Numbered from the stretch's first letter, positions 1 to 11,748 are shown. The stretch is DNA of 30,367 nucleotides from Fragilaria crotonensis (GCA_022925895.1 JAKSYS010000721.1:1-30367); one strand, 5' to 3'. Translations and numbers: made by a program. Notes: generated by a model from the letters alone, not told the origin.

Positions 1-409
1 TATCCATGTGCTACAGTACAAGCTATGCATACTTGTATCAGGTTCCACGGACTACTACTGTATGCAGTATGCATACTCCGAGAATCGAGAACACTTTTGC
101 AGTATTTACATGCAATGCTACAGCACTGAAGTACTGAAACATCAATATTTATTTGGCATACATTGTTGTGGATTAGATTTGGTTGGTATAATTATTTGTC
201 AAGGCGTTTGGGACGTCAGACGTCACAGGCTGAAAAGGCCCTTCTTCTCAGAACTTCGTTCACATTCTCACGTAGCATTTATGTAGTCCGGATCTTGCGG
301 GTGTGCGTTCACCCGCACATATTTCCAAGCACGACTCCTCTCTACCGTAGACCCTACCATCGGAGCAGGCAGTCATGCGCGATGCGGTCTATGCAAAAAT
401 CTGATCTAC
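1..409. other. Intergenic, GTAC/TATGCATA-rich
   Basis: No gene is supported here. The first 150 bases contain several TATGCATAC and CAGTAT palindromic words and scattered GTAC, a pattern that recurs in almost every intergenic stretch of the left 20 kb. Short open frames on the plus strand are low-complexity by-products of these words. The stretch lies downstream of the minus-strand oxygenase gene, so it probably holds its 3' end; I could not identify a polyadenylation signal with confidence. Confidence 0.5.
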
Positions 410-1491
410 TCATCGCTTCGCCAGGCTGATTTGAGCAAAAATAACCATAAGGTGACGTGTCCCGCTTCGAATGTCTGCTCCGCTGTGAACTAGAGAACCA
501 GGATGCAGGATGAATTCACCAAATTCCAAGCGAACTACTTCTCGAGCATCTGGAAAGAAAGTTCTGGCAACCAAAACGTAAGATTCATGCACGAGTATGC
601 CACCGTGGTCACCAACAAGGAGTGTAAAAACTTGAAAACTTACCCTCCCCCGACATAGCTCGACGTTCGACTCAGGCACAAGTTCGCAGTAATGTCGCAC
701 TTGTCATGGTGTAGCTCAACGCCCGTATGTCCATCGCCATACTTCAAGACGTGAGGCTGGTTCTTATCCAGTGTTAATCGTTCAACGCCCCACAGCTGTG
801 TCATGCACTTGGTAATGTACGTGATAATGGGTTTGGAGGCTTCAAAAAGATGAGGAATTTCTCTCAATGCCACATCTTGTTTGGTGAGTGAGTACAAGTC
901 GGTTAGCCAGCCGTGGGGCTGCGTAGCAGCATATGCCTCACAGCCCAGCACAATGGTATCTAGCAAATGAAGCATGGTGTGCGGAAGGTGTAGTCGATGA
1001 ATGTTCAAGGAAGGATGACCAACCATGACGGATATGTCAGTGCGGTGCGGTTTTGGAATTGGGGCAAGCGCCGGAGATTGAAAAGGGTAGACATGTTGAG
1101 GGATTTGTCGATATGGTCGTGTCAATCGATGAGGTTTTGGTGGAGACACGATGGGTGTGTGGAGGCGTGATGGTGGTCGTATCGGGTTTCGTATTGGTGA
1201 TGGAGTAATGTGATGGAAGCGGTTGGGAGTGGCAAAGTCAGGCCCGCCGTACTTGGTAACTGTTGGTTCCATTGGGTGGGGTAGCCGAGGGTAGTGATCT
1301 GTGTCACTTCTCTCGCCTTTGCTTGTGTCGTGTGTCTTCGTATCACAAGCAAATGTCTCGTGCGGGTGGTCCACCGGAAGGTGTTGCAACGAAGACGCTT
1401 GCGTCGCTTTTCTCGGTTGTCTCATTTTGTGACGCATGATGGCAGGAAACCGACCGCGCGTGGTGTCATTGGGGGACGATGAGGGATGCAT
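410..1491 (-). CDS. 2-oxoglutarate/Fe(II)-dependent oxygenase (prolyl 4-hydroxylase-like)
   Basis: Two exons: 1491-644 and 563-410, with an 80-nt intron (643-564, GTAAGT donor, CAG acceptor) in phase 2, giving 333 residues. The join restores the double-stranded beta-helix core. HxD is H261/D263 in VELHHDKCD. A Gly-rich turn (VGGGTFFPD) spans the splice. The distal Fe ligand is H309 in GSLVHSG, and R319 in GTRHLMV, ten residues later, is the usual 2-oxoglutarate-binding basic residue. By family, such enzymes couple 2-oxoglutarate decarboxylation to hydroxylation of a protein or small substrate; the substrate here cannot be read. Residues 1 to about 150 are Pro/His/Arg-rich and look disordered. 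I see no clear signal peptide or membrane segment. The start at 1491 is the first Met of the open frame and is not independently supported. The gene is divergent from the TPR-like gene at 2340. Confidence 0.8.
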
Positions 1492-2339
1492 TCTGTGTGT
1501 TATGACTTCTAGAAAAAATGAGTGTATGCTGTAGTGGATTCATAAGCTCAACTCCCTGAAGCCAGTGTTGGAGTGTTACCCCACAAAACACAGTCCCACG
1601 TGAATTGCATGAGTTCAAAACTAAAATTTGTGAGACAAAATTTTGATACTGGGATGATGAAGTCTGAAGACTCCATTGTTGCCAGCTCAACTCCAGTAGA
1701 CAGATGTTAATAACGTGTCCAACGCGTATTTCCGGAGTATGCATACCGGTACACCAATACTTGGAGTACCAGGTACAAGTACTGGAGTACCAAGTAATAT
1801 ATGTAGTGAGCAGTATTTGCAATTTGCATTGTATGATAGCATTGCACGAGAGTTTTCCAGCACGAGGGGTTCGGAGTTCGGAGTTCGGAGTTGGAAGTGT
1901 GGAGTTTGTATGAAGCGATACGTGCATCGTAGAGTCGCACCGTCGCATGTGACTTATTACATCCCTGATCGCAGGATTCATCAAGTCACATAAACCTCGA
2001 CAGTCCCTTCGGCTTGAAGGAAGATAATGTAATTGCAGCTGATCTTCAGGTCAACGAAGGCATCAAGCAACAAGCGTTCCTGGGACATCCGGTAGTGTCA
2101 TTTATGCATATTGCCTTGTACATTGCACATACGTGAACTTCAGATTTTTCTTTGTGCGTCTTCGAGTGTGCTCCAAGTACAAGTAGAGTGCATTGTGGTT
2201 TCTGAACAGATCACTTGCAGTGACCAGCAATTACACAAATCCGTCTTTGCTGATAAGAGTACAAGTTACAAAGTACAGTAGACCGTTTCCAAATTCCGAG
2301 TGTTTCTGCAACATCAAATCTTTACAGTTCACGTCAATA
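1492..2339. other. Divergent intergenic region with GTAC-rich patch
   Basis: This is the shared upstream region of the oxygenase (minus) and TPR-like gene (plus), so it should hold both promoters. A GTAC/GGTACC-rich patch lies at about 1735-1800. A triple TTCGGAG microrepeat lies at 1870-1890. Open frames on both strands over 1466-1984 share these repeats and show no domain, so I treat them as chance. No TATA box or other promoter motif could be assigned safely. Confidence 0.45.
1870..1890 (+). repeat. TTCGGAG microrepeat, three perfect copies
   Basis: Three head-to-tail copies of the 7-mer TTCGGAG are followed by a degenerate fourth (TTGGAAG). It lies in non-coding DNA between two divergent genes. 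Its function is unknown. Confidence 0.8.
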
Positions 2340-2756
2340 ATGAGTGGACTTGCCAGTGCAATAGCAAGAGTCGTGGAGGAAGCACCAGGTGCCGTTGCCC
2401 AGCTTCTTCCATTTCTCAAGGCTGCAGCAAAGGAAGTCTTGATACCCATTTTCGCAGGAATCTTTGGCACTGTTGCAGTCATACGAGTATTTCAAACCCT
2501 TCATCGAATAGTTCATCCGCCGAATGCAAAGGAATTGCACAAGGAAGCTCTGGGATGTCTCAAAAAGGGTGAAAACAATCCCACCGTCAATAGAGCAAAG
2601 CAATTGCTCGAAAGATCCATCAAGAAAGATCCTCATTATTTGCCACCTCGCTTGTCACTTGCTGCTCTTCAGCTTTATCAGGAGCAGAATCACGAAGAAG
2701 CCACCGTTACGATAAAGCAAGCACAGGCCCTGTTCCCGAAAATAATAAGGAACTAG
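2340..2756 (+). CDS. Small TPR-like protein with N-terminal membrane segment (possibly frameshifted)
   Basis: The open frame gives 138 residues from ATG at 2340; an upstream in-frame ATG at 2193 would add 49 residues of non-conserved-looking sequence, so I prefer 2340. A hydrophobic, Ala/Ile-rich stretch (residues about 21-52, around VLIPIFAGIFGTVAVI) could be a membrane anchor. Residues about 62-137 form helical pairs of TPR style, with AKQLLERSIKKDPHY, then PPRLSLAALQLY, then EEATVTIKQAQALFP. This would fit a scaffold or organelle-membrane adaptor, but no specific family is recognised. The frame stops at 2756 soon after ALFP. A one-base shift (-1) near 2735 opens a further plausible coding run to the stop at 2864-2866, so the true protein may be about 40 residues longer. 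The end converges on the pyruvate kinase gene 94 bases away. Confidence 0.55.
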   Translation: MSGLASAIARVVEEAPGAVAQLLPFLKAAAKEVLIPIFAGIFGTVAVIRVFQTLHRIVHPPNAKELHKEALGCLKKGENNPTVNRAKQLLERSIKKDPHYLPPRLSLAALQLYQEQNHEEATVTIKQAQALFPKIIRN

Positions 2757-2960
2757 ACAATATGGAACTTGATGCAAAAGCCATGAAAGCGAACTTGGGA
2801 CATATGGTGCTGGTGGGCTCCGCTGCTACCACCTACCTTGGAGACTACTCATACAGATATAGATGACTGTGAATTTCACCAATAATTGTTTATGTAGCTT
2901 TTTCATTTCCAGTCGTACTGCAGTCTGCAATGCTCATGCTTTCCTTCTTCCTCTTGCTAT

Positions 2961-4811
2961 TTAAACCGAGAAACTCAACCCACGATTAAGGGATCCAACT
3001 GAGGCGTGCGAGTCCGATGCAGGGACAGTTCCAGATGTGATAGTCTGAACCTCGAGTTGAGTATTGGAACCGGTACCCTTCGTTTGTCCACAAACGACAA
3101 CCATGGCATCTCCTTCCTTGGCAATACCCGCCTCAATAGCGCGCTTTCCAACGATGGCAGTCAACGCAACGGTATCGTCAAGTGAGTCGACCACGTAGGC
3201 GTGGACACCCTTGTAGATACCACTCGCTTGACGAGCCACAGTTTCATCAGCTGTCAAACAAATCACGTGACATCCAGGACTGCATGACGAGCGTGTGCGT
3301 GTGGACATAAAGTGAGATAAGGAACATGTGAGTACAATATCGAAACAGAAATGTAATAGTATAGTCACAAAATGGAGTGAACAACACGGACACGTACCGG
3401 AACTTGGCAACGTTACGAGCGGAAGTGCCAGTCTCGGAGATCACCAAGATTAACGCAGCGCTCACATCAATCGCTGTCTTGACAGCAGATGAAGCAAGCG
3501 ACTCGCCAACGGAAAGGGCAAAGCGTCGGGCTGCCGAATTTCGGATCGACTGGAAGAGAGCATTGAAATTTTGACTGCTCTCGGCTTCGGCGGCAGTGCG
3601 GGCCATGACACGAATGGCTTGTTCAAAGTAAGGACCGTTGGCAGTCTCTCCCGAAAGCATGACGCAGTCAGTTCCGTCGTAAACGGCGTTTGCGACGTCG
3701 GAACATTCGGCACGAGTTGGACGGGGGTTGGTGATCATGGACTCCAGCATCTGAGTCGCAGTAATGACTGGCTTTCCGACGATGTTGGCCTCGCGGATCA
3801 TCATCTTTTGAGCCAGGAAAACTTTGGCGGGAGGGATCTCCATACCAAGATCACCACGAGCAACCATGATACTGTCAGTTGCCTCTAGGATTTCATCATA
3901 ATTCTGGAGACCTTCAAGATTCTCGATTTTGCAAATTATCTTGATGTGTGCGCCACCATTGTCGGCAAGGAGCTTGCGCAACGTGTGTACATCCGATCCC
4001 TTGCGGACAAAAGAAGCGGCAATAAAATCAACGTTGTTCTTGATACCGAAGTTGACAATATCATCGATATCCTTGTCGGTCAAGGTTGGCAAGTCGACGA
4101 CAACTCCAGGAAGATTCATATTCTTGCGCTCACCGATGGATGCGTTGTTCTCAATTCGGGTCGAAATTTCTCCCGCGGCTTCATCGCATGAGAGAACAGT
4201 CAAGACGAGAGAACCATCAGCAACCAAGATTTGCTGTCCAGGAGTGACCGACTTGGGAAGAGAATCATATGAGCAGGCAAGCTTGGTGCTATCTCCCAAG
4301 AAAGTGTAGTCCGTGGTAAGGATGAGGGTTTCTCCCTTGACAAGGTTAATCTTGGATTTTCCATCAGCGAAGAATCCGGATCGGATCTCGGGTCCCTTGG
4401 TGTCCAAAAGTACAGCTATGAGGTGAGGTAAGTGCGGTATGTGAGTGAGTGTGGGTGTGTTTGCAGGCGTGAAGCAGAATAAAGTTGTGAAAGCAACTGC
4501 AACCGCAGCAGCATGTTCATCCACTCCGCGACGCAACACGTACCACAATTCTTATTCTTGTTCTTCGCGGCAGTGCGGAGTCTCTCCAAGCAGGCGCCGT
4601 GGCCCTCGTGGTCGCCGTGCGAGAAGTTAAAGCGGGCCACGTTCATGCCGGCGTCGAGCATGATTTCGAGGTTCTCAACACTCCAGCAAGCAGGACCCAA
4701 AGTGCAGATAATCTTGGTGCGACGGGCCTTCTCGTCGGTGGAGCGCTTCACCATATCAAGGGTGATGAAGCCGCCGGCAAGAGTAGGAACATCGGATGTA
4801 TTGGAGATCAT
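2961..4811 (-). CDS. Pyruvate kinase (copy 1)
   Basis: Converts phosphoenolpyruvate and ADP to pyruvate and ATP, the last step of glycolysis. Three exons, 4811-4544, 4415-3398 and 3279-2961, with introns of 128 and 118 nt, give 534 residues. The N-terminal [12 protein letters not shown] and ARFNFSHGD (R60) motifs are followed by [10 protein letters not shown] (residues 92-101); E99 in this motif is the residue typical of K+-dependent enzymes. The signature IKIICKIEN gives catalytic K252 and E254, and VARGDLG gives D278; the spacing matches animal PK numbering at a constant offset of 18. [13 protein letters not shown] and MLSGETA follow. The C-terminal domain ends in an unusual Ser/Thr-rich tail of about 25 residues. 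No presequence is seen, so a cytosolic location is inferred. It is the left member of a tandem pair with the gene at 6092-7968; intron 1 is shared and intron 2 (after AKFR) is unique to this copy. Confidence 0.95.
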
Positions 4812-6091
4812 CTTTAATCTTTTTTTTGTATCTTGATCAGGGAGAGTGGAAAACAGGGGTACTGGTAGGACTGGTACGAAGCAGGAGTAGATTCCTTCCT
4901 AGGTTTCAAAAACTACAACAATGTGACAAACTTTGCGACAAACGTCGAGCAAAGATCGAATCTATGTGTGGCTATGGACTGGAGTGGTATGTGAAAATGG
5001 CAAGAAAGCGGCATTACACCAGAATTAGTAGCAGAACTATGATACCGGTATGATAGTCGATAGCAGTAAAGCAATGTACATATGCATACAGTCTACTGCG
5101 GAGTGCAGATTTCGCCATACTCCAGTACGAGTACGAGTCCTGAATCCCTGCTCTGGTTGCTCATGCACACCATATATGCATATATTCATCATAACAACAA
5201 TGTACTCTATGCATAGTACTTGTACGAGTACTGCACCTACTAGGACCTTGTAGGAGCACTACAGTACTATGCATACAGTTACAAAATAGCTGTGTCAGTC
5301 CAATACTACTGCTACGTAGTACTGGTACAGCGCGAGTTTACACACTGTGCTCGGCGCTTTGCTTGGTCTAATGTAGATCTGTGTTCCAGTAGCTGTTGTA
5401 GTGTACAAAGGGTCTACTTGTACTTGTACCTTGTACTCCGAACGCTGAGTCTTTACCGGTACTGTACTACATTTACGCGCGTTTGTACTTGCAACGCCTT
5501 TGGTCATTTGATATAACGGTATCAGTAGTTATTAGTACCGGGGACTGTACTGGAGTACTGTAGCCGCGAATGTCCGGTGTCCTGTGGATCTTGTCAAATT
5601 CTGTTCTGGAGCAGGGCCTGTTCGTGAGAGTGCTGGAAGTGCGTATTTGCGTCCACTGCCCAAACGAAAACCTCCCGCCGGTGTGCTGGAAGCTGAAAGT
5701 GCAATACGTCGTCTTCATTAAAAGTGACGTGCCCTCGTAGTCCAGTTGAACGCGCGTCATGTCTCGCAGCTGATCCATCGACGACAGAATCTAGCGATGG
5801 AGAGTAGGTGCTTGTGTCCTGTACTGATAATTAATATGTTCCTTAATTTCAAGTATGGCATACCGTAGTGACGTCTCTAAAAGTCTAAAGTGAAGGCAAA
5901 TTTGTGCCACACTATGCATACAGAGAAAATGCTAGGACTACTCCACTGCGAGACGTCGGATCGAATGTGAAATGCGCTCTAAACACTTGACAGACACCTG
6001 CATATTACTAGCGGCAGTAACCAATCCAAAACCTGCTTACGAAAGGCGCACGCTTACTAGTTAGATCTCTGCCTATCGTCCCACCCGATAC
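4812..6091. other. Intergenic between the two pyruvate kinase genes; GTAC-rich
   Basis: This is the upstream region of pyruvate kinase copy 1 and the downstream region of copy 2. About 5060-5560 is strikingly dense in GTAC, AGTACT and CAGTAC words, with some TATGCATA. A 101-codon open frame on the minus strand (5473-5778) shows no recognisable domain and is partly made of these repeats. No RNA gene or mobile element was recognised. Confidence 0.5.
5060..5560. repeat. Palindromic GTAC/AGTACT-rich tract
   Basis: Many short self-complementary words (GTAC, AGTACT, GGTACC, TATGCATA, ATATGCATAT) occur at much higher density than in the neighbouring coding DNA. The tract is not a regular tandem array; the words are dispersed and differently spaced. 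Similar, shorter tracts occur at about 1735-1800, 7560-7600, 8110-8560, 9200-9230, 9520-9670, 14030-14060 and 20580-20700. Confidence 0.55.
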
Positions 6092-7968
6092 TTAAGCGTA
6101 TTGAATTCTCATCACATTAGTGGCGCCCACACGTGCAGAAGTACCATAGACAACCACAATAGCATCACCAGGAGATGCTACCCCATCCTTCAGGAAACTT
6201 TCAATTGTCTGCTTAACAATCTCATCCGTCGCTTCCAACGAAGGCAAGACCTTCGCATCGCATCCCTTCAGGACACCGTAGCACTGACGAGCGACACTTC
6301 CAGAAGTTGTGAGGACAGTGATTGGACGGCCTGGGCGGAATTTTGCAACCTGGGCGGCTGTGGTTCCAGATTCGGAGCAGACAATTAATGCCTTGGCCTG
6401 GACATCAATACAAGTCTTGACTGCCGATGACGCAATCGACTCCGAGGTTGAAAGGGAGCCGTATCGGCCCAAAGTAGAGTTGCGGACAGCCTGGTAGAGT
6501 GAGTCAAATCCAACGGCGGACTCGGCCTCGACGCAGGTGGCAGCCATGATGGAGACTGCCGCGTTAGGGTGTTCACCTCCCGCGGTCTCGCCGGAAAGCA
6601 TGACACAGTCAGTTCCATCCAAGACGGCGTTGGCAACGTCTGAGCACTCGGCACGAGTAGGACGAGGATTGGCAATCATGGACTCCAGCATCTGCGTGGC
6701 GGTAACAACTGGCTTTCCAGCAATGTTCGCTTTACGGATCATCATCTTCTGGGCTAGGAAAACCTTTTCTGGAGGAATTTCCATACCAAGGTCACCACGG
6801 GCAACCATGATCCCATCAGTGACCTCAAGGATCTCATCGTAGTTATCAAGACCTTCTTGGTTCTCAATCTTGCAGATGATCTTAATATGTTGGTTATCGG
6901 GTCCGAGGACTTCACGGATCTTGGCGACGTCTGAAGCCTTACGAACGAACGAAGGAGCAATAAAGTCAATCTTGTTCGGAATTCCCCACTCAACAATATC
7001 ACTAATGTCCTTTTCAGTGAGGGTAGGGAGATCGACAATGACTCCAGGAAGATTCATGTTCTTGCGCTCACCAATAGATGCATTATTCTCGATACGGGTG
7101 GAGATTTCGCCGGCGTCGACATCGCAAGAGATGACAGTCAAGACAAGGGATCCATCGGCAACAAGAATTTGCTGACCAGGAGTGACCGACTTAGGGAGGG
7201 ATGGGTATGAACAGGCAAGCTTCTTGTTGTCTCCTTTGAATTCATAGTCGGTCGTTAGAATGAGAGTTTCCCCTTTGACAAGGTGGATCTTGCTAACACC
7301 ATCAGCGAAGAAACCCGACCGGATTTCAGGGCCCTTGGTGTCAAGAAGAACAGCTGAGATAAGAAGGAGAAGGGTGCGCAGTTCGTTAGGAAATGGTATG
7401 ATGTAAAGCGATACCAACCATCAACATAATAATCGAATATTTCGATCAATGATGTGCAAAACCGCAATGCAACAGTAGTCTGCATACACTGCACATCGTA
7501 CACGACCGTAGCGGTGCAGTAACTGGAACGGAATACAGAAAAGATCTGGTACTGTAGCTGCCGGGACCCGTATACAGTACAGTACTCAGTACGACAGAAG
7601 TATCCAAAATTGCTTGTTGTGTGTTTATCAACCATCAACATGACAACGGCAAAGGCGACCGACTGCTATTTGACAAGTGTGAAGGCGACAAGACACTTAC
7701 CGACATGCTTTCCAGTATTGGCGGCAGCTTCACGAAGACGGTCAAGGCAAGCCTTGTGTGCCTCGTGGTCGCCGTGAGAGAAGTTGAAACGAGCAACACT
7801 GAGTCCGGATCCAATGAGCTCCTCGAGCTGGTTTGGACCTTTCACATTCCAGCATGCGGGGCCCAAAGTGCAGATAATCTTCGTTTGACGCTTGGAGAGG
7901 TCAGTAGGAGCAATGATTCTGTCCAAAGTGATATTGGAACCACGAAGTTCAGGGCCTTGAGATTGCAT
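6092..7968 (-). CDS. Pyruvate kinase (copy 2)
   Basis: Two exons, 7968-7701 and 7353-6092, with a 347-nt intron (GTAAGT donor, CTCAG acceptor), give 509 residues. The first exon is 268 nt, exactly the length in copy 1, and the intron falls at the same codon (the Ala before [11 protein letters not shown]) in phase 1. The family motifs are intact: [31 protein letters not shown] with E99, [10 protein letters not shown] (K251, E253), [12 protein letters not shown] (D277), [13 protein letters not shown] and MLSGETAGG. The C terminus ends ARVGATNVMRIQYA, close to the normal family end, unlike the extended tail of copy 1. There is no targeting peptide, so it is probably cytosolic glycolytic enzyme. 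The intron contains GTAC-rich sequence and accounts for most of the gene's extra length relative to copy 1 intron 1. Confidence 0.96.
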
Positions 7969-9871
7969 TGTCTGTTAGAAGAGTCGCGTTGGAGTGTGAC
8001 GAGAACAAAAATGATTAAATTGTAATACAAGCCCACTTTTTAAAACTTGCTGAATCTTCGTCTGGTTGGTCACCACCGGAGCACCGGAACCACAGTATGC
8101 AAAATTGATATCGGTATGGCTGTACGAGTACTCTGCCCTCTGGTACTGGTGCAAATGCTGGCACGTCACAAATTCGTGCATTTGTGTTGGATTGTCGGTA
8201 CTAGTACTGTACACTGTAATGTGTAATGGCATGCTACCGTCAGTACTTGAATAATCCAGTAGTAGTACCTGGTACCACGAATAGCATACTACGAGCACTT
8301 GTACGGGCCTTCGGCGTGTTGTGTGTTCTTGGAACTCTTGGCAACCTGGTAATAAGCTGCTATCGTGCTCTATTTGTAGTCCGAATTCCGAATACAAATG
8401 TACTGTATTTCTGTATTACTCCCGAAGAAGTTCCTGATGCAAGACATACGTACACTGTCCAGTAGACCGGTACTCCTTTACAGCGTACTATGCTACACTT
8501 ACTGCCAAGTGTATTTGGCACGACGTACTGTACCGTAAGCAGTTCACAGTTCACTAAACACTAAATAGAAAATAGAAGTATACGGACTATGTACGTACTG
8601 ATTTGTATGGCATGTACTGATATGCTGATAAATAGATGTACTCGAGTGTACTATTCCGCAAACCGACAATACCATGCGACATCGGCACCCGTACGACAAT
8701 TCGATAGTACCATTTCATTTCTACTATGATACCATCTTGATTAGGCCCGTTCCTCTTTTCACAACATATTTTGCTCAGTTGGTCAGACTCAAGCTCGTTG
8801 CCAACAAACAAAAGGCACAAACAGGGAAAAAGGACCAGCACACAAAGTCCCTGTGTTTTCCTGAGATTTTGGAACTTGGAACATAGAAAGCGTGAAAATG
8901 TGCATTGAGACCATGGTTTCAACGTGCATGCCCGGACATGCCTTGTACTGTCTACCAACAGTGAACCATTGCATGACCAATGACACATGCAGCCTGCTTT
9001 GGTGATCTGATTGAGATTCACCCATCAGATTGATTACATTAGACAACAGAGTTGAAGTGACACCTTCATTCCCCCTCTCGCACATCATCAGAAGGAAATG
9101 TCTTTATGAAATCTGCGATTCTAAAAACATAGGAACTACTACGACCTTGATACATGAATATCAAACTACTGTACCATCTTGAAAGTTGCTGTTTGGTTCC
9201 GTACAAGTACTATAATACCATAAGTACTGGCTACTTATTACGAACACCATCCATCATTTGGATCTTAATTCAACTATCCTTGCCGCGTGTCACAACTCAA
9301 AAACCCATCCTAAAACAATACAAACATGGCGGCAGTTAACGCAATGCATACCATGCATGGTTGTATCGGATTTACGAATGCTCATTTAATTGTCGAAGAG
9401 CATGGGATGCCAGATACTCATGCCGTCTCATACGCTATGCAAGTTGCCGTGCTGCAGTCATCGCGTCGTAGCCATGCATGTTCATCGTTTGATAGATGCG
9501 TACTATATGCGGAATCGTAGTACCAGGTACTGGTGTATTGGGTACTGGAGCGTCAGAGAGGAAGGAGGAAGACCCGCCAGGCGAGCTTCGAAGATAAGTT
9601 AATCTCCACGTAGACCTCGTGAATGTAAGTACGTACTCAAGTACTATGTCATACTTGGATCCAGGTACACATGAAAGAGGACAAGTATTTATACTACGAG
9701 GTTAGCGGTAAGCCTGCATCCAAACATGAATTTGCATATGACTTACGTCTGCAATATAGCGGCTTGGGATCCAAACCTTTTCTGCCAGCGCTTGATTCAA
9801 CGTTGACATCAAATAATTTCGACGACCTGGCCTGTATTGTACTCGAGTAGCATCGATTTTTCAATCTTACG
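7969..9871. other. Intergenic between pyruvate kinase copy 2 and the aldolase; GTAC-rich
   Basis: These 1.9 kb separate two divergently transcribed genes and must contain both promoters. About 8110-8560 and 9520-9670 are rich in GTAC/AGTACT/GGTACC words. Several open frames of 60-144 codons exist on both strands (for example 8587-9021 minus, 9326-9520 plus) but show no domain, no family resemblance and no splice partner, so none is called. Confidence 0.5.
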
Positions 9872-11748
9872 ATGAAGCTTGTCCTTGCCCTCGCTTCTCT
9901 CCTCGTCGCCGCTCAGGCATTCGCCCCCGTCAGACAGGGTGCTCGACCTGCTGTCGCTCTCAAAAATCTCGCTGAAGAATTTGGAATCCCATGCGAGGAG
10001 GAGTGCGCGCTCGATAGCTATCCAAATCTTCCGCAATCCGTCCACCCTGGGGTCTTGTCCGGACAAGCGATGATTGACCTCCTTAACCACGCAAAGCAAA
10101 ATGGTAAGATATGTTGTGCTCAGCCCTCAGCACAAAGTATTCGGTAGAGTATGAGGAATGGAGTATGCCATAGCAGCCGAAATGACATTTCGTTTGGATT
10201 GGTTGCTGTACACCGTAATCACTACGACCCTTGTCGAATATGATGTCATGTCAATCAAACCATCCAGGCCGTAATGGTTTTGATCTTGATCATGGCGTAC
10301 AGCGGTGGCAAAGTGCGCTGCACTCTCATTGTCGTGCGGTCATTGACGACCATTTCCTTACTCCCTATTTAACAATCGCATCACCTACGTGGCCACTTCG
10401 ATTTTATTTGCTCTTTTTAATTCGGAGTGACTGGGTTCGACGACCAGGAGTGGAGCCTCATGTTTTCGCCGGGGAGCTGCAGGTTGAATCTTGCTCAACT
10501 TTTTCTCACCCAAAGTCCTTCTTTATTCCAGGTTATGCCATTCCTGCAGTTAATTGCGTCTCGTCGTCTGGCATCAACGCCTGTCTCGAAGCTGCGCGTA
10601 AGAATGATGCCCCCATCATCATTCAATTCTCGTCCGGTGGCTCGCAGGTAAGCAACTTGTCTGAACCGTCAAACGCTGGTACGAGTTCGTACACTGCATC
10701 CCGTCTCACTTGTTACATGCCTTTAAAAGTTCTATGGAGGCAAAGCATTGAGCAATAAAAACTACAGCGCTGCCATTGCTGGAGCTGTTTCTGGAGCGTT
10801 CCACGTTAGAACCATGGCGGAACAATATGGAGTCCCAGTGATTCTGCACACTGACCACTGTGCCAAGAAGCTTCTCCCATGGATTGATGGTTTGCTAGCC
10901 GCCTCTGAACGTTACTATCAGGATCACGGCGAACCTCTTTTCTCGTCGCACATGATTGACTTGTCTGAGGAACCACTTGAAGAGAACCTGGAAATTTGCG
11001 CGGAATACCTCGAACGAATGTCCAAGATTGGTATCTTGCTTGAGATGGAACTAGGTATCACTGGGGGAGAGGAAGATGGCGTCGATAACACAGATACTGC
11101 TCAGGAAGACTTGTACTCCAAACCAGAAGAGATTTATGAAACATACGAGAAGCTCATGACTGTATCGCCCATGTTTACGGTTGCGGCTGCTTTTGGCAAT
11201 GTGCACGGAGTATATTCCCCAGGAAATGTCAAGCTCGATCCTGAAATTCTGCATAAAGCTCAGGAGTACATTTCCGACAAGCTTGGCGACGACGCACCTG
11301 CTGACCGAAAGCCCGTGTCTTTTGTTTTCCACGGAGGAAGCGGTTCGGACGTCTCGGACATCCAACAAGCGATCGATTACGGTGTCATCAAAATGAACAT
11401 CGATACGGACACTCAGTGGAGCTACTGGGAGGGCATCAAGAACTTCGAAGAGAAGTACCATGACTATCTTCAAGGACAAATTGGAAACCCAGACGGCCCC
11501 GACAAGCCTAACAAGAAGTACTACGACGTAAGTTCTGAATGCGTGTGGAATAATTGAGTTGCTGATTTTTTTCTCATTCTTTTTGCGTTTTGCAGCCTCG
11601 TGAGTGCTTGCGAGCCGCTGAAATCAACACGGTCGCTCGCCTTTCCCAGTCGTTTGCGGACTTGAAGTGCCAAAACATTTGCGGACTTGGTGAGATGGCA
11701 GAAGCTACGAACGCCCTTGGTCCTCGTCGAGGCGGACTCCCAGTCTGA
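9872..11748 (+). CDS. Class II fructose-bisphosphate aldolase, plastid-targeted
   Basis: Reversibly cleaves fructose-1,6-bisphosphate to dihydroxyacetone phosphate and glyceraldehyde-3-phosphate; in a plastid it serves the Calvin cycle. Four exons, 9872-10103, 10532-10647, 10730-11527 and 11596-11748, with GT-AG introns of 428, 82 and 68 nt, give 432 residues. The presequence MKLVLALASLLVAAQA|FAPVRQGARP has a hydrophobic signal peptide, then Phe at the predicted cleavage site and a basic stretch, the diatom plastid pattern. Zn ligands are H159 (in HTDHC), E223 (LEMELG), H275 (NVHGVY) and H317 (FHGGSGS), with catalytic D158. These match E. coli FbaA spacing (H110, E174, H226, H264, D109). The ELGITGGEEDGVDN loop marks class IIA. 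N339IDTD is the phosphate/substrate-binding segment. The gene converges on the CLC gene 250 bases downstream. Confidence 0.95.

Noticed and set aside
8587-9021. Minus-strand frame of 144 codons in the PK2-aldolase intergenic region
   Set aside because: No domain, no splice partner, and a mixture of repeat-derived words; most likely chance.
10231-10758. Open frame of 175 codons across the first aldolase introns
   Set aside because: It reads through an intron and out of frame; the spliced aldolase explains the conserved segment GYAIPAVNC within it.
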